DNA of 64,000 nucleotides from Geotalea sp. SG265 (GCF_022808985.1 NZ_JAKZFT010000005.1:186001-250000); one strand, 5' to 3'. Counted from the stretch's first letter, positions 20,279 to 32,200 are shown. Numbers and translations are program-made. Notes: generated by a model not told the origin, from the sequence alone.

Positions 20279-20566
20279 ATGAAAATCACCAAAGATCAGG
20301 TGGAGAAGGTCGCCCTGTTGGCCCGCCTGGAACTGACCGACGCGGAGGCGGAAACATTCACCGGCCAGATGGATGCCATCCTTGCCTATGTGGATAAACT
20401 GAACGAGCTGAACACCGACGGCATCGTGCCGACCGCCCATGCCGTGCCCATGGAAAACGCCTTCCGTGCCGACGAGGTACGGGATTCCATCGGCATCGAC
20501 AACGCCCTGGCCAATGCGCCGAAGCGGGCGGAGAGCTTCTTCCGCGTGCCGAAAGTGATCGAGTGA
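20279..20566 (+). CDS. gatC: Asp/Glu-tRNA amidotransferase subunit C
   Basis: A 95-residue subunit starting at ATG 20279 behind GGGAGAG; the in-frame ATG at 20246 is too far upstream. It shows the GatC signature: KDQVEKVALLARLELTDAE, VDKLNELNTDGI and the late SFFRVPKVIE. GatC wraps around GatA and stabilises the GatCAB complex, which converts misacylated Glu-tRNAGln and/or Asp-tRNAAsn to the amides. It is the first gene of a gatC-gatA-gatB operon. Confidence 0.97.
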   Translation: MKITKDQVEKVALLARLELTDAEAETFTGQMDAILAYVDKLNELNTDGIVPTAHAVPMENAFRADEVRDSIGIDNALANAPKRAESFFRVPKVIE

Positions 20567-20619
20567 CCACTTCTTAAGCCCCAACGGCCCCATTGAATGC
20601 AATATATTCCGGAGCAGAT

Positions 20620-22077
20620 ATGGAACTTTTCGAACTGACCATCCACGAGTTGCACGATAAGCTGAAGAAAAAGGAAGTATCCTCGGTTGAGGCGACCAAG
20701 GCGCTGCTGGCGCGGATCGAGGCGGTCGAGCCGAAGGTGAACGCCTTCATCACGGTGACCGCAGAACAGGCGCTGAAGGATGCCGAGGAAGCCGACCGGC
20801 GGATTGCCGCAGGCGACATGGCCACTCTGACCGGCATTCCCGTTGCCCTCAAGGACATCTTCCTCACCAGGGGGATCCGCACCACCTGCGCCTCCCGCAT
20901 CCTGGAAAACTTCATCCCCCCCTATGATGCCACCAGTGTTGCCCGGCTCAAGGCCCGTGGCGCGGTTATGGTCGGCAAACTGAACCAGGACGAGTTCGCC
21001 ATGGGCTCTTCCACCGAATCCAGCTATTTCGGCAAGACAAGCAATCCGTGGAACCTTGACTGCATCCCCGGGGGCTCCTCCGGGGGCTCGGCTGCGGCCA
21101 TCGCCGCCCAGGAAGCAACCGCAACCCTCGGCACCGATACGGGGGGCTCCATCCGCCAGCCCGCCTCCCACTGCGGCTGTGTCGGCCTCAAGCCCACCTA
21201 CGGCAGGGTTTCCCGCTACGGGGTCATCGCCTATGCCTCCTCTTTGGATCAGGTCGGGCCGTTGACCCGCGACGTTACTGACTGTGCCATCATGCTGGAG
21301 GCGGTCGCGGGCTATGACGCCAAGGATTCCACCAGCGTCGAGTTGCCGGTCCCTGCCTATACCAAGGCGCTGACCGGCGAGGTCAAGGGGTTGAAGATCG
21401 GCTTGCCCAGGGAATATTTCATCCAGGGGCTCGATCCCGACGTGCAGAAGACCATGGACGAGGCCATTGCAATCTACAAAAAAATGGGGGCCGAGTTCGC
21501 TGAGGTCTCCCTTCCGCACACCGATTATGCCGTCGCCACCTATTACCTGGTGGCCACCGCCGAAGCCAGCTCCAACCTGGCCCGTTACGACGGCGCCCGC
21601 TTCGGCCACCGCAGCGAAGCAGCCCAAAGCCTTCTGGACATGTACCGGAAAAGCCGCGCCGAAGGTTTCGGTCAGGAGGTGAAGCGGCGCATCATGCTCG
21701 GCACCTATGCCCTTTCTTCAGGCTACTACGACGCCTATTACCTGAAGGCGCAGAAGGTGCGCACCCTGATCATGCACGACTTCATCAAGGCCTTCGAGAC
21801 GGTGGACGTGCTGCTGACGCCGGTGGCACCGACCCCTGCCTTCAAGATCGGTGAGAAGACCAGCGATCCCTTGCAGATGTATCTCTCCGATATTTTCACC
21901 ATTCCGGTCAACCTGGCCGGGACCTGCGGCATCTCGGTGCCGGCAGGCCTGAGCAGCAGCGGTCTGCCTATCGGGCTGCAGCTGATCGGCAAGCCTTTCG
22001 GCGAGGAGAGCATCCTCCGTGCCGCCCATGCCTTCGAGCAGAACACCGACTGGCATACCCGAAAGGCGTCCCTGTAA
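20620..22077 (+). CDS. gatA: Asp/Glu-tRNA amidotransferase subunit A (glutaminase)
   Basis: A 485-residue amidase-signature enzyme. The Ser-cisSer-Lys triad is intact at K78 (PVALKDIF), S153 ([10 protein letters not shown]) and S177 ([12 protein letters not shown]). It releases ammonia from glutamine and channels it to GatB. ATG 20620 is preceded by a GGAG-type site, which is better than the upstream ATG 20593. It lies 53 bp after gatC and 21 bp before gatB. Confidence 0.98.
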   Translation: MELFELTIHELHDKLKKKEVSSVEATKALLARIEAVEPKVNAFITVTAEQALKDAEEADRRIAAGDMATLTGIPVALKDIFLTRGIRTTCASRILENFIPPYDATSVARLKARGAVMVGKLNQDEFAMGSSTESSYFGKTSNPWNLDCIPGGSSGGSAAAIAAQEATATLGTDTGGSIRQPASHCGCVGLKPTYGRVSRYGVIAYASSLDQVGPLTRDVTDCAIMLEAVAGYDAKDSTSVELPVPAYTKALTGEVKGLKIGLPREYFIQGLDPDVQKTMDEAIAIYKKMGAEFAEVSLPHTDYAVATYYLVATAEASSNLARYDGARFGHRSEAAQSLLDMYRKSRAEGFGQEVKRRIMLGTYALSSGYYDAYYLKAQKVRTLIMHDFIKAFETVDVLLTPVAPTPAFKIGEKTSDPLQMYLSDIFTIPVNLAGTCGISVPAGLSSSGLPIGLQLIGKPFGEESILRAAHAFEQNTDWHTRKASL

Positions 22078-22098
22078 TTATTCTCAACGGAGAACCCC

Positions 22099-23538
22099 AT
22101 GGAATACAGAGCTGTCATCGGACTCGAAGTCCACGTCCAACTGAACACCAATACCAAGATCTTCTGCGGCTGTTCCACCAGGTTCGGCGCCGAGCCCAAC
22201 TCCCAGACCTGCCCGGTCTGCCTTGGGATGCCGGGGGCGCTGCCGGTCCTGAACCGCCAGGTGGTGGAGCATGCCATCAAGGCGGGGCTTGCCACCAATT
22301 GCGAGATTGCGCCGCGCTCCATATTCGCCAGAAAAAACTACTTCTATCCCGATCTGCCCAAGGGATACCAGATCAGCCAGTACGAGCTTCCCATCTGCAG
22401 CACCGGTCACCTGGACATCGAGGTGGACGGCACGGTGAAGAAAATCGGCATCACCCGCATCCATATGGAGGAAGATGCCGGCAAGCTGGTCCATAGCGAT
22501 GTGCCGGGGGTGGGGGATGATTCCTGTGTCGATTTGAACCGGGCCTGCACGCCGCTTTTGGAGATCGTTTCCGAACCGGACCTGCGTTCTGCGGACGAGG
22601 CGGTTGCCTATCTGAAGAAGCTGCACCAGATAGTCGTCTACCTGGGGATCAGCGACGGCAACATGGAGGAAGGGAGCTTCCGCTGTGATGCCAACGTCTC
22701 GGTGATGAAGGTCGGCGCCGACAAATTCGGTACCCGCACCGAAACCAAGAACGTCAACTCCTTCAAATTCGTCAAACAGGCCATCGATTATGAAATCGAG
22801 CGGCAGATCGAGGTCATTGAGGATGGCGGCACCATCGTTCAGGAGACCCGTCTTTTCGATCCCAACACCGGCGTGACCCGCTCCATGCGCGGCAAGGAGG
22901 AGGCCCACGACTACCGCTACTTCCCCGATCCTGATCTGGTGCCCCTGGTCATCAGCGACGACTGGGTGGAGGATGTGCGCCTCGGCCTGCCTGAACTTCC
23001 CGAGGCAAAACGGCGCCGTTACATGGAGGAACTGGGTTTGCCCGCCTACGATGCCGAGGTCCTGACCGCCACCCGGGAATTGGCTGCCTATTTCGAGGCC
23101 TGCCTGGAGTTCCACTCCCAGCCGAAACTGGTGGCCAACTGGGTAATGGGAGAGGTGACTCGGGCGCTCAACGAAGAGAATCGCCCCATTGCCGAGGCGC
23201 CGGTGACGCCGCAACTGCTCGCCGAGCTGCTGCAGCTGATCGACAAGGGTACCATTTCCGGCAAGATTGCCAAGACCGTCTTCGACGAGATGTGGCGGAC
23301 CGGCAAACCACCGGCCAAGGTCGTGGAAGAGAAGGGGCTGGTGCAGGTCTCTGACACGGGTGAGATCGAGCGGATCATCAACGAGGTGCTGGCCAGGGAA
23401 GCGGGACAGGTGGCGGAATACAGAAGCGGCAAGGACAAGCTCTTTGGCTTTTTTGTCGGCCAGGTGATGCGCGCGTCCAAGGGGAAGGCCAACCCTGCGG
23501 TGGTCAATGAACTGCTGTTGAAGAAATTGCAGGGATAA
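22099..23538 (+). CDS. gatB: Asp/Glu-tRNA amidotransferase subunit B
   Basis: A 479-residue subunit with the GatB catalytic cradle ([35 protein letters not shown]) and the C-terminal helical and YqeY-like tail ([20 protein letters not shown]) that recognises tRNA. GatB phosphorylates the misacylated tRNA side chain and transfers ammonia from GatA. Length and motifs are standard. Confidence 0.98.
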   Translation: MEYRAVIGLEVHVQLNTNTKIFCGCSTRFGAEPNSQTCPVCLGMPGALPVLNRQVVEHAIKAGLATNCEIAPRSIFARKNYFYPDLPKGYQISQYELPICSTGHLDIEVDGTVKKIGITRIHMEEDAGKLVHSDVPGVGDDSCVDLNRACTPLLEIVSEPDLRSADEAVAYLKKLHQIVVYLGISDGNMEEGSFRCDANVSVMKVGADKFGTRTETKNVNSFKFVKQAIDYEIERQIEVIEDGGTIVQETRLFDPNTGVTRSMRGKEEAHDYRYFPDPDLVPLVISDDWVEDVRLGLPELPEAKRRRYMEELGLPAYDAEVLTATRELAAYFEACLEFHSQPKLVANWVMGEVTRALNEENRPIAEAPVTPQLLAELLQLIDKGTISGKIAKTVFDEMWRTGKPPAKVVEEKGLVQVSDTGEIERIINEVLAREAGQVAEYRSGKDKLFGFFVGQVMRASKGKANPAVVNELLLKKLQG

Positions 23539-23561
23539 ATCCTGCCATAGCTGGAGAGGGC

Positions 23562-23729
23562 GCCTGTCGTGACTTCGTCCGTTCGTTCGGTCGCTACAGC
23601 TGCGGACCTTGCAGGTCTCAGGATTAATACTCTGAGTATAAGGAGCCGGCAGAGGTGGTGATTGCTACTTCCGGCGGGTGTCCGCTCGCCGCTGCAGCTC
23701 GGTCACTCACTCCCGAAGCCACGACAGGC
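23562..23729. repeat. Dispersed intergenic inverted-repeat element, copy 1
   Basis: A 168-bp element in the gatB-mtnA gap. Its ends pair: GCCTGTCGTGACTTCG (23562-23577) with CGAAGCCACGACAGGC (23714-23729), one mismatch. The left arm contains CTACAGCTGCGGACCTTGCA and the right arm CGGCGGGTGTCCGCTCGCCG. Both arms recur, with changes, at 58784-58959, while the central ~45 bp does not. It overlaps no gene except possible upstream starts of mtnA. Confidence 0.75.
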
Positions 23730-23763
23730 TTTCGGCAATTTCGCATGTAGAGGAAAGAAAAGG

Positions 23764-24804
23764 ATGTCTTTCAGAACAATAGAATGGCGCGACAACAAGG
23801 TGGTGATGATCGACCAGACCCGGCTGCCGGGTGAAGAGGTCTATAACGAATACGAGGACTTCCAGGGAGTTGCCGAGGCGATTCGCGGAATGATCATCCG
23901 CGGGGCGCCCGCCATCGGTGTTGCTGCAGCCATGGGGGTGGCGCTGGGTGCCCGGGACATCATCGCCGATACCTATGAATCCTTCTCGCGGCAGCTTGCC
24001 AACGTCTGCGACGTTCTGGCCCGCACCCGCCCCACCGCTGTCAATCTCTTCTGGGCCATCGAGCGGATGAAGCGGGTGGCGGAAGCCAACCGGGACCGTG
24101 ACCTGCAGTTCATCCGGGAGACCCTCAAGGCCGAGGCGATCCGCATTGAGCAGGAAGACCTGGAGATCTGCAGGGCAATCGGCCGCCATGGTGGGCAGCT
24201 CATCAGGGAAGGGGCAACCGTACTCACCCACTGCAATGCCGGGGGGCTGGCCACGGCCGGCTACGGAACGGCCCTGGGGGTGATCCGTGCTGCCCATGAG
24301 GCGGGAAAGAACATTCAGGTCTTTGCCGACGAGACGCGTCCCTGGCTTCAGGGTGCCCGGCTGACCGCCTGGGAACTGATGAAGGACGGCATTCCAGTAA
24401 CCCTTATCTCAGACAACATGGCCGGTTATTTCATGAAAAAAGGGGCGATCACTGCCTGCGTCGTCGGCGCCGATCGCATTGCCGCCAACGGCGATACCGC
24501 CAACAAAATCGGCACTTACTCCGTTGCCGTCCTGGCCAAAGAAAACAAGATTCCCTTCTATGTAGCCGCCCCGGTCTCAACCCTGGATCTTTCCATCAAA
24601 AGCGGCGACGACATCCCCATCGAAGAGCGTCATGCCAGTGAGGTGACCCACCTGCAGGGCCTGCCTGTGGCACCGGAGGGTGTCAAGGTGCGTAACCCCG
24701 CCTTCGACGTGACCCCTGCCCGGTACATTGCCGGCATCATCACCGAGAAAGGGGTAGTGCGGGGCGATTACGAGAAGGAACTTAAGGCGCTGGTGGGGCA
24801 ATGA
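23764..24804 (+). CDS. mtnA: Methylthioribose-1-phosphate isomerase
   Basis: A 346-residue eIF2B-like isomerase converting 5-methylthioribose-1-phosphate to the ribulose form in methionine salvage. Catalytic Cys157 ([19 protein letters not shown]) and Asp237 ([19 protein letters not shown]) are present. ATG 23764 after GGAAAGAAAAGG gives the canonical N-terminus MSFRTIEW; an upstream in-frame start at 23662 would run into the repeat element and is rejected. The stop overlaps the glnE start (ATGA), so the two are translationally coupled. Confidence 0.95.
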   Translation: MSFRTIEWRDNKVVMIDQTRLPGEEVYNEYEDFQGVAEAIRGMIIRGAPAIGVAAAMGVALGARDIIADTYESFSRQLANVCDVLARTRPTAVNLFWAIERMKRVAEANRDRDLQFIRETLKAEAIRIEQEDLEICRAIGRHGGQLIREGATVLTHCNAGGLATAGYGTALGVIRAAHEAGKNIQVFADETRPWLQGARLTAWELMKDGIPVTLISDNMAGYFMKKGAITACVVGADRIAANGDTANKIGTYSVAVLAKENKIPFYVAAPVSTLDLSIKSGDDIPIEERHASEVTHLQGLPVAPEGVKVRNPAFDVTPARYIAGIITEKGVVRGDYEKELKALVGQ

Positions 24805-27800
24805 ACCGCAACGCAGAGTTTGCCGAGGAATTCCAGGCCACCCTCGCCGGCGACCCGGAATGCGACGGGGACAGGCTTCTCATTGCCTTTCTGGAAAAGA
24901 AAGGGTACGAGTATGGACCCCGCTCGGCGACCAATCTCCGCCTTCTCGCCTATATCTTCGATACGGAAACCCTCACCGCCATAGCCTCTGGAGCCCTGGC
25001 CACCCCCACCCCCGACATGGCCCTCAACAACCTGGAACGGGTCAGCTGCGTCGTTGCCAAGGAAGAATTGCTCGCCGTCTGCGGAAAGAAGGCCATGCTG
25101 GCGCGACTGCTCATCCTCTGCGGTTCCTCCCCCTTTCTTACCAACATCATCTGCCGTGACCCTGTCTATTTCCACGGGCTCTTCCTCAGCAAGGAAATCG
25201 AGACCCGCCGGTCCGAGGCGCAGATGCTCGACGCCCTTCGCGGGCAGGTCAACCCCAACACCACTTGGCTTGACATTTTTCCGCTGCTGCGCCGCTTCAA
25301 GCTTGCCGAGATCCTGCGTATTGCCGCCCGTGACCTCAACGGCATGGCACCCCTGGAAGAGGTTACCGCCGAGCTTTCCGCCCTGGCCGCTGCCTGCCTG
25401 CAGGTTGCCTACGAGGCGGCCCGCCGCCAGCTGATCGCTGAACATGGGGTGCCCTTCATGGATACGTCGGAAGGAGAGGCGGAAGCGGACCTGACTATAA
25501 TCGGCATGGGCAAGTTCGGCGGCCGGGAGCTCAACTTCTCCTCCGACATCGACATCATCTATTTTTACTCCTCCGACCACGGCGAAACGAGCGGCATTGC
25601 CGATGGCATAGGGCAGCCCAGTGGCAAGATCTCCCTGCATGCCTATTTCGTCAAGCTGGCGGAGATGGTTACCAAGGCGGTCTCCCAGGTGACTGAAGAC
25701 GGTTTCGTCTTCCGCGTGGATCTGGGGCTGCGCCCCGAGGGGAAAAGCGGCGATGTTGCCACCTCCCTCAGGTCGGCGGAGATCTACTACGAATCCTGGG
25801 GACAGTCGTGGGAACGGGCCGCCATGCTCAAGGCCAGGCCGGTGGCCGGCTCCCTCGAACTGGGGGAGAAGTTCCTCGCCACGATCCAGCCCTTTATTCA
25901 CCGAAAATACCTGGATTACAACCTCATCGAAGACATGATGGCCATGAAGAAAAAGATCGACGCTTCATTGGCCAAAGCCCAGGAAGGTGAGTACAACATC
26001 AAGCTCGGCCGGGGTGGCATCCGGGAGATCGAATTCTTCATTCAGGCGCTGCAGCTGGTCTATGCGGGGAAAAACCCTGCCCTGCGGGTAAAAAACTCCC
26101 TGCAGGCCCTGGAGACGCTGCGGGATGCGCGCATCATCACCCCCGAGGATTGCGCCGACCTCTGCGAAGCCTACCGATTCCTGCGCTTCGTCGAGCACCG
26201 CATCCAGGTAGTCCAGGAGCGCCAGACCCACAGCCTGCCCCGCAAGGACGATGAGATGCGTGCCCTGGCAAGGCGCTGCGGCTATCTGCGGCAAAACGGG
26301 CTTGCCAAGTTCAGCGAGGTGCTGGAATCCCACCGCAGCCGGGTCTCCGCCATTTACGGCGCCCTCTTCCTTTCCCGGGACGAACGGCTCAAGGAAGAGG
26401 TACAGCCGGAGGTCTACTTCTTCTTCGACCGCAAGGCCGATCCCGATCTGCTCAAGGACATGCTGGCGGAGCGCCGCTTCGAAAATGTCGATGTCGCCTA
26501 CGAGAACCTGCTCATGCTCCGGGACGGCCCACCTCGCGCCCATCTCACCGAGCGGGGCAGGAGGATGCTGGAGAACATCGCGCCGCTCCTTTTGCAGGAG
26601 ATCTTCGTCTCCCCCGACCCGGACATGGCCATGACCAATCTTGAGCGCTTCCTCTGTGCCGTCGGTTCCCGCTCAACCTTCTTCGCCCTTTTGGCAGAGA
26701 ACCGTGAGATTCTCAAGCTGATGGTCTCCCTCTTCGGCATGTCCGAATTCCTGTCGAAGATCTTTATCAGCCACCCGGAGCTACTGGACAGCATGGTTTC
26801 CCGCAGCTACGCCGCATCTGTCAAAGATGCCGCTGTGATGGAAACGGAACTGGCCGCGCTCCTGGAGCAGGCCGAGGATTTCGAGGAAAAACTGGACACC
26901 TTGCGCCGCTATCGCCATGAGGAGTTTCTCCGCATCGGGCTCAACGATATTTACGGCAAGATGGGGCAGACGGAAATCGCCGTGCAGCTCACGAGCCTGG
27001 CCGATGTCTGCCTGGTGGCTGCCTGCAGGATAGCCAAGCAGGAGCTGCAGCGTTTCGGCCGTCCCACATACACCGGCGAGGACGGCAGCATAAGCCAAGC
27101 CCATTTTGCTGTCCTGGCCATGGGCAAGTTGGGAGGGAACGAGCTCAATTACCATTCCGACCTGGACGTGATCTATATCTACGATCACCAGGGGATGACC
27201 GACGGGGAAAAACAGATCACCAACCACGAGTATTTCGCCAAGCTGGCCCAGAAAATCATCCTCATCCTTACCACCCAGACCCGGGAAGGGTACGTCTACA
27301 AGATCGACACCAGGCTCCGCCCTTCGGGGAATGCCGGCCCCCTGGTCACTTCCCTCGATTCGTTCGTCAATTATCACCGGGAAGATGCCCAGATCTGGGA
27401 GCGCCAGGCTCTTACCCGTGCCCGGGTCGCCTTCGGCATCGGGCCACTCAAGGCCAGGATCGAAGAAGTGGTCGATCAGGCGGTTTACGGCGTTGGCTGC
27501 GGCGACGAAGTGCGCAGGGAGATCCACCGCCTGCGCATGCGCATGGAGAACGAACTGGCTAAGGAATCGGAGGGTAGTTACAACATCAAGACCGGCCGCG
27601 GTGGCATTGTCGATATCGAGTTCATCATCCAGTACTTCCAGCTGAAGAACGGGGTGGTCTGCCCGGAGATCCGCACCACAAATACACTGGTGGCCATGAA
27701 GGGGATGCGGGCCTGTGGGCTGCTCTCCGAAGAGGATTTTGCCGTGCTCCAGAGCGGCTATAAGTTTCTTCGCCGCCTGGAAAACCGCTTGCGCATTATC

Positions 27801-27980
27801 CATGACTACTCCATGAATGATCTGGGGGGGCCAACCAAATACCTGGACAAGCTGGCCCGTCGTCTGGGCTACGATCCGCAGCTGAAGCATCCGGGAGAAG
27901 CTCTGATGCACGATTACGAACAGAATACCAGTGCCATTCGCCATGTCTACGACCGGGTTTTTGTCAAGGAAGGGGAATAG
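24801..27980 (+). CDS. glnE: Bifunctional glutamine synthetase adenylyltransferase/adenylyl-removase
   Basis: A 1059-residue duplicated nucleotidyltransferase. The N-terminal adenylyl-removase domain carries [20 protein letters not shown] (about residue 234 on) and the C-terminal adenylyltransferase domain [20 protein letters not shown] (about residue 772 on), each followed by a GlnD_UR_UTase-like helical region containing [15 protein letters not shown] or [15 protein letters not shown]. It adjusts glutamine synthetase activity to nitrogen status under PII control. The 4-bp overlap with mtnA is notable because the two pathways are unrelated. Confidence 0.96.
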   Translation: MNRNAEFAEEFQATLAGDPECDGDRLLIAFLEKKGYEYGPRSATNLRLLAYIFDTETLTAIASGALATPTPDMALNNLERVSCVVAKEELLAVCGKKAMLARLLILCGSSPFLTNIICRDPVYFHGLFLSKEIETRRSEAQMLDALRGQVNPNTTWLDIFPLLRRFKLAEILRIAARDLNGMAPLEEVTAELSALAAACLQVAYEAARRQLIAEHGVPFMDTSEGEAEADLTIIGMGKFGGRELNFSSDIDIIYFYSSDHGETSGIADGIGQPSGKISLHAYFVKLAEMVTKAVSQVTEDGFVFRVDLGLRPEGKSGDVATSLRSAEIYYESWGQSWERAAMLKARPVAGSLELGEKFLATIQPFIHRKYLDYNLIEDMMAMKKKIDASLAKAQEGEYNIKLGRGGIREIEFFIQALQLVYAGKNPALRVKNSLQALETLRDARIITPEDCADLCEAYRFLRFVEHRIQVVQERQTHSLPRKDDEMRALARRCGYLRQNGLAKFSEVLESHRSRVSAIYGALFLSRDERLKEEVQPEVYFFFDRKADPDLLKDMLAERRFENVDVAYENLLMLRDGPPRAHLTERGRRMLENIAPLLLQEIFVSPDPDMAMTNLERFLCAVGSRSTFFALLAENREILKLMVSLFGMSEFLSKIFISHPELLDSMVSRSYAASVKDAAVMETELAALLEQAEDFEEKLDTLRRYRHEEFLRIGLNDIYGKMGQTEIAVQLTSLADVCLVAACRIAKQELQRFGRPTYTGEDGSISQAHFAVLAMGKLGGNELNYHSDLDVIYIYDHQGMTDGEKQITNHEYFAKLAQKIILILTTQTREGYVYKIDTRLRPSGNAGPLVTSLDSFVNYHREDAQIWERQALTRARVAFGIGPLKARIEEVVDQAVYGVGCGDEVRREIHRLRMRMENELAKESEGSYNIKTGRGGIVDIEFIIQYFQLKNGVVCPEIRTTNTLVAMKGMRACGLLSEEDFAVLQSGYKFLRRLENRLRIIHDYSMNDLGGPTKYLDKLARRLGYDPQLKHPGEALMHDYEQNTSAIRHVYDRVFVKEGE

Positions 27981-27982
27981 CC

Positions 27983-28369
27983 ATGGAAGTACGGGTTTAC
28001 TACGAAGATACCGATGTGGGAGGCGTGGTTTACCATGCCAACTATCTGCACTATTTCGAACGGGCAAGGACCGAGTTTCTTCGCCGCAAGGGCTTATCGG
28101 TGCGGGAACTCCACGAGCGGGGCTGCATCTTTCCCGTGGTGCACATTGAGATGGATTTCCGAGCGCCGGCCAGGCATGACGACCTCCTCCGGGTGGAAAC
28201 GGAAGTCCTGGAAGTGGGGAAAAGCTCCTTCGTCCTGGGGCAACAGGTGATCCGGACAGTAGACGATGCGCTGCTGGTTTCCGGAATCGTGAAATTGGCC
28301 TGTGTCGGCCCCGGCATGAAGGCGAAACGCCTGCCTGCCGACTTGGTCCAGGTGCTTACGGGGGAATAG
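27983..28369 (+). CDS. ybgC: YbgC-type acyl-CoA thioesterase (hotdog fold)
   Basis: A 128-residue 4HBT hotdog thioesterase. The active-site block YYEDTDVGGVVYHANYLHYF contains the catalytic Asp and the conserved tyrosines, followed by the long hotdog helix (FERARTEFLRRKG). YbgC proteins hydrolyse acyl-CoA/ACP and often sit with tol-pal genes; here it follows glnE by 2 bp, with no tol genes in the window. A strong terminator follows. Confidence 0.92.
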   Translation: MEVRVYYEDTDVGGVVYHANYLHYFERARTEFLRRKGLSVRELHERGCIFPVVHIEMDFRAPARHDDLLRVETEVLEVGKSSFVLGQQVIRTVDDALLVSGIVKLACVGPGMKAKRLPADLVQVLTGE

Positions 28370-28394
28370 CTCTGAAGAATCTATAAATTTTGAA

Positions 28395-28440
28395 AAAAGA
28401 GCCGCTACGTCAGCTTGTTCGCTGATTCAGCGGCTCTTTT
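28395..28440 (+). terminator. Terminator after ybgC
   Basis: AAAAGAGCCGCT (28395-28406) pairs with AGCGGCTCTTTT (28429-28440), with a further inner CAGC/GCTG stem. It ends the pcrA/gat/mtnA/glnE/ybgC plus-strand run and marks the boundary of the AT-rich island. Confidence 0.85.
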
Positions 28441-28448
28441 CATATACG

Positions 28449-28544
28449 TCTGCCTGTGGTGCGACTTTTTTTGTCGCAGGTGTTAGATTTAATGCAGGGG
28501 GAACTTATAACTCAAAGTCCTCGCTTTCGGTGACAGCAGGCAGA
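28449..28544 (+). other. Possible structured RNA segment at the island border
   Basis: An exact 8-bp inverted repeat, TCTGCCTG (28449-28456) and CAGGCAGA (28537-28544), encloses a perfect hairpin TGCGAC-T7-GTCGCA (28460-28478). The segment lies between the ybgC terminator and the relic ORF at 28570, so it could be an untranslated leader. No known riboswitch consensus is recognised. Confidence 0.3.
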
Positions 28545-28569
28545 GGCATTTGGAGGGAAGCCAAAAAAG

Positions 28570-28770
28570 ATGAGTCGTGGAGGCTATTGTTGCATTCCAT
28601 TGGATTCAGAACCATTCCTGGACGGTTCCGTTCCTGAACTCGTCCGCATATTTCGAGGCATTGCGGATAGATTTGAATCGAGACTTTAAGACCCTGAAGA
28701 AGGATGCATTGTTACGTTCACGGTCAAAGACCGAGATGGCAAAGGCATTGGACGGGTGACGATCAGATAA
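28570..28770 (+). pseudogene. Small gene interrupted by an in-frame TAA
   Basis: ATG 28570 opens a frame that reads MSRGGYCCIPLDSEPFLDGS and on to ESRL before TAA (28687-28689). The same frame then continues as convincing protein (EEGCIVTFTVKDRDGKGIGR) to TAA 28768-28770. The uninterrupted quality of both halves in one frame suggests a former ~66-codon gene inactivated by a single nonsense change. GGAGGG lies 12 bases upstream of the ATG. The family is not recognised. Confidence 0.45.
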
Positions 28771-28953
28771 CGATGATTCCTCACCTCTTTATTTTCCGGT
28801 AGTGTTGCAATTAACCCCATCTGCGGCTAAGATGCGGGAAATTCAAAGGATCGGAAATTACAAAGGAAAACGCGATTTGAGCAGCTGACAGCACTCCCGT
28901 TCGTGGGCTGAGTGGCCATTCTTCAGCACTGCGAGCCTCGCTCGCCGGTCTGA

Positions 28954-29178
28954 GATGCATGCCCGAGTTTCCCCATCTTCCGGGTCCAGAGGGCGTCGTA
29001 TAACCTCGTGTGCAAGAGGCTGGTAAATGAGCAGCTTTACACGGCTGCGGCGCGGGTGGCGGTGGAGGCGGCGGGAGTTGAGATGGAACAGAAGTACGAG
29101 CTTGCGGAGCATGTGAACTTGAAATTTGAGAATTTAAGCGAAGGCTTTTCAGACGGAGTGGTCCTCAAGAAGCGCTAG
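28954..29178 (+). pseudogene. 3'-end gene relic without a start
   Basis: Open from the TGA at 28951 to TAG 29176-29178 (74 codons), with a protein-like reading such as YNLVCKRLVNEQLYTAAARV and NLKFENLSEGFSDGVVLKKR, but no credible ribosome site or start near its beginning. It ends 48 bp before the large STAND gene. I read it as the surviving tail of a gene lost during island turnover. The interval 28771-28953 shows nothing I can assign. Confidence 0.4.
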
Positions 29179-29226
29179 TGACAAAAAGCAGTAAACCCAA
29201 AGCACCTGTTACATCAGGGATTCAGT

Positions 29227-32200
29227 ATGAATGATTTGACCTCTCAAATACGCTCATCAAATGCATATCCATTTCCTGGTGGTATTGCTGGGAAGCTCGG
29301 AGATCGTTTCGAAGCAAAATGGGCGGTCAAGAAGCTTCTAGAGGTTCTTCTTGGCCTGGCGGATGCCCTTCAATTCGAGTTTGTTGATCCGGTCAATCAC
29401 GGTGTTGAATTTTGGCTGTCCAGAGATGGCAATAAAGAGTGGTATCAAGCCAAGCGGCAAAATACGCAAGGCAACTGGACTATTGGACGACTTGCAAAGG
29501 AAGGAGTCCTTACAACGGCGATTTTAAGACTTTCGGCCGTTCCTGACGATCATTTCTATTTCCTCTCCACTGCTCCCGCAACAGAGATTCATCACCTCTC
29601 CCAACGAGCAATTTTGATTGATTCAGATGTAGACGTTTTCCTGAATTCTGTAACGAATGAAGACAGAGCATCAAACCTTCCGGAGTTGAACAGGCACTGG
29701 GACACTAGCACAGATCAGACATGGCATTACCTCAAGCGGTTTCATATTCTGTGTGAACCGGAAACTGACCTTGATATCAACATAAAGATGGTTGGTGGGC
29801 AGCTTTTCAATGATTCGTTTGACCGCTATTTCCCACTTCTACGCGATTACCTCGAAAACAACTTTAATCGAGAACTTACCACCGAAATAGTTCATAAGGA
29901 GATAATTGAGGCGGGAGTTCTTTCCCCACGAGCCGCATTTGACCCAACATTGCGGGAGCGTATCACCAGCGCAAATCAACGTTACCTCGACAGCTATGCA
30001 CCATTCGGTGTCGGGGGGGAGTCTGTAGAGCGAAAAGAGGCGCAGGAGGTGTTGTCTTTACTTATCAGTGAAAATGGCCCTGCCATAATTCTGCTGACTG
30101 GTAATGCCGGGACCGGCAAATCAGGGGTAATCAGACAAATTCTGACCGGTTTAAAGGCTCAGGGTGTAGCACATCTGGCGTTCCGCGTTGATAGCCGACT
30201 CGATATAGGGTCGTCGGAGGCGCTTGGACAAGCTCTTTTGGGCCGAGATGAAAACCCCATTTATATTCTGCAGTCGTTAACTGCTGATGGCAAAGCAATT
30301 CTCTTTATTGATCAAATCGACGCAATCAGCGAGGTATCCGGGCGGGCAGGCGCCATCCGCGAAGTCATTTTCGAGTTACTCAGTTTTGCCAGATTCTCTC
30401 TAAACATCTGTATTGTTGCAGCCTGTCGCAGCTACGATTTGAGTAATGACAGTGCTCTGCTTCAACTCGAAAAGGAGCAGAGGGTGACACGAGTTGAAAT
30501 CAAAACTTTCGATTGGGACTCGGAAGTTGCGCCGCTGCTTCAAGTCAAAGGCATACCAGCCGAGCGCCTTACCAAAAACCAACAAGACTTGCTGAAGCTG
30601 CCTCTTAACCTAGCTCTGTTTTTGGAGATCGTTGGAACTGAAGAGCAGACCTTTGAATTTCAATCCACGACTGAACTGTTTGATCACCTTATCGAAAAGA
30701 AGCAAAGGATTATCCGCCAGCGAGGCATTTCTTCATTTGCCCTGATGCCTGTTCTCTCCCATCTAGCAGAGATAATGAGTCGTGATCAGTCCCTTGATGT
30801 TCCTGAAAGTGTTCTAGATCGCTTCCCCAACGCACTCGATTTGTTGGCAACGGAATACCTTATAAGCCAGGTAGATGGGCGGATAAATTTTTTCCACGAA
30901 AGCCTATTTGACTACGCCTTTGCCCGTGGATTTGTAACAGATCGGCGAAACGTCATCGACCTGCTCAAGGAAGATGAACAGCATCTCTTCCGTCGCACGC
31001 AGGTTCGTCAGATTTTGACCATGTATCGACAGGCTGGTCCCCAGCACCATTATTTGAAACAGCTCCGTGATCTACTGAACAGTCCAAATGTACGTTATCA
31101 CCTGAAAGATGCAGTTGCCCGTTGGCTTGGCGGCCTAGCTGAGCCAACTGAGGCAGAACTTGCTGTCGCTTTGGCGTTGGATGCACCACATCAGGAGATG
31201 CCGCCGCTTGTGCGGCTGGCTATCTACCCACAGCCAGGTTGGCTACCGATACTCATCGGGCGTGGCCTGATCTCGGCTTGGTTGCGATCCGGGTCAGAAG
31301 ACCGCAGAGGAGATGCTCTCAATATCCTGCGTAATGCTGTTAAAGCATTTCCTGGTGAGGTTGCTGAATTGTTACGGAACTGGTGGGGAAATGACCCCGC
31401 GCGAGGCGGAAGCTTGCTTGGCTGGTTTTCCTGGTTGCACGACATGCAGCCATGTCCCGACTTGCTCGATCTCAATCTTGACTTGATTCGGTCCAAGCCT
31501 GATGGGCTTTTTGATCGTTCAGGGCTATATGATCGATATTCGACGTCAGCTTGGCTCAAGCACGATCCTGCAGCCGCAGGGAAGCTGCTCCAGGCGTGGT
31601 TTGAAACATGGTATGAGAACTTTGCCGAAGGTCACCCATTCGGACGTGATCAGCATAACGACATGGATTTTCACTGGCTTCGGGAGCTTAAAGAGAAATC
31701 TCCAGCCATCTTCCTTGAAGCTGCTATCCCTGCATTTTTAGAAGCCATAAGCCGTATCGACCTCACGTTTGATGGTCACTGCTGGGCCGATTACACATGG
31801 TACATGCGTTTTGATCTGGATATTCATGGATCGGGTCACTTCTTGTCCCTGATTCGTGAGTCTCTTGCCGAGCTTGCCAAAACTGCTCCCAATACGGCAT
31901 TGCAATGGGTTGAAATGATAGAGCCGTTGACGCATCCGGCAGCGCTGTATATTTGCCTTGAAACCATTGCAACATCCGGTGGCGTGTTTGGATTCAAGTT
32001 ACCAAAGCTAATGATGGCAGATAAGTTGCTTGATTCCGGTCCAAACGGTGCAGACTGGCTCTCGTTTGCCCGTGCTGCCAACGCAGCTCTCCCATACCTT
32101 TCTGGGCCAGAAAGGTCACTCGTCGAGAATCGGATTCTCGGCCATTGGCCAGAATTGCGGCTTTCAAAAAAGATTGCTCATGATTTGGCTAACGGACGCC

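Noticed and set aside
28577-28759. A 60-codon frame in the relic region
   Set aside because: The overlapping frame beginning at 28570 reads more like real protein on both sides of its stop, so this is a shadow.
28858-29112. An 84-codon minus-strand frame
   Set aside because: It is antisense to the relic at 28954-29178 and Arg/Leu-rich; some residues look protein-like but no start site or family supports it.
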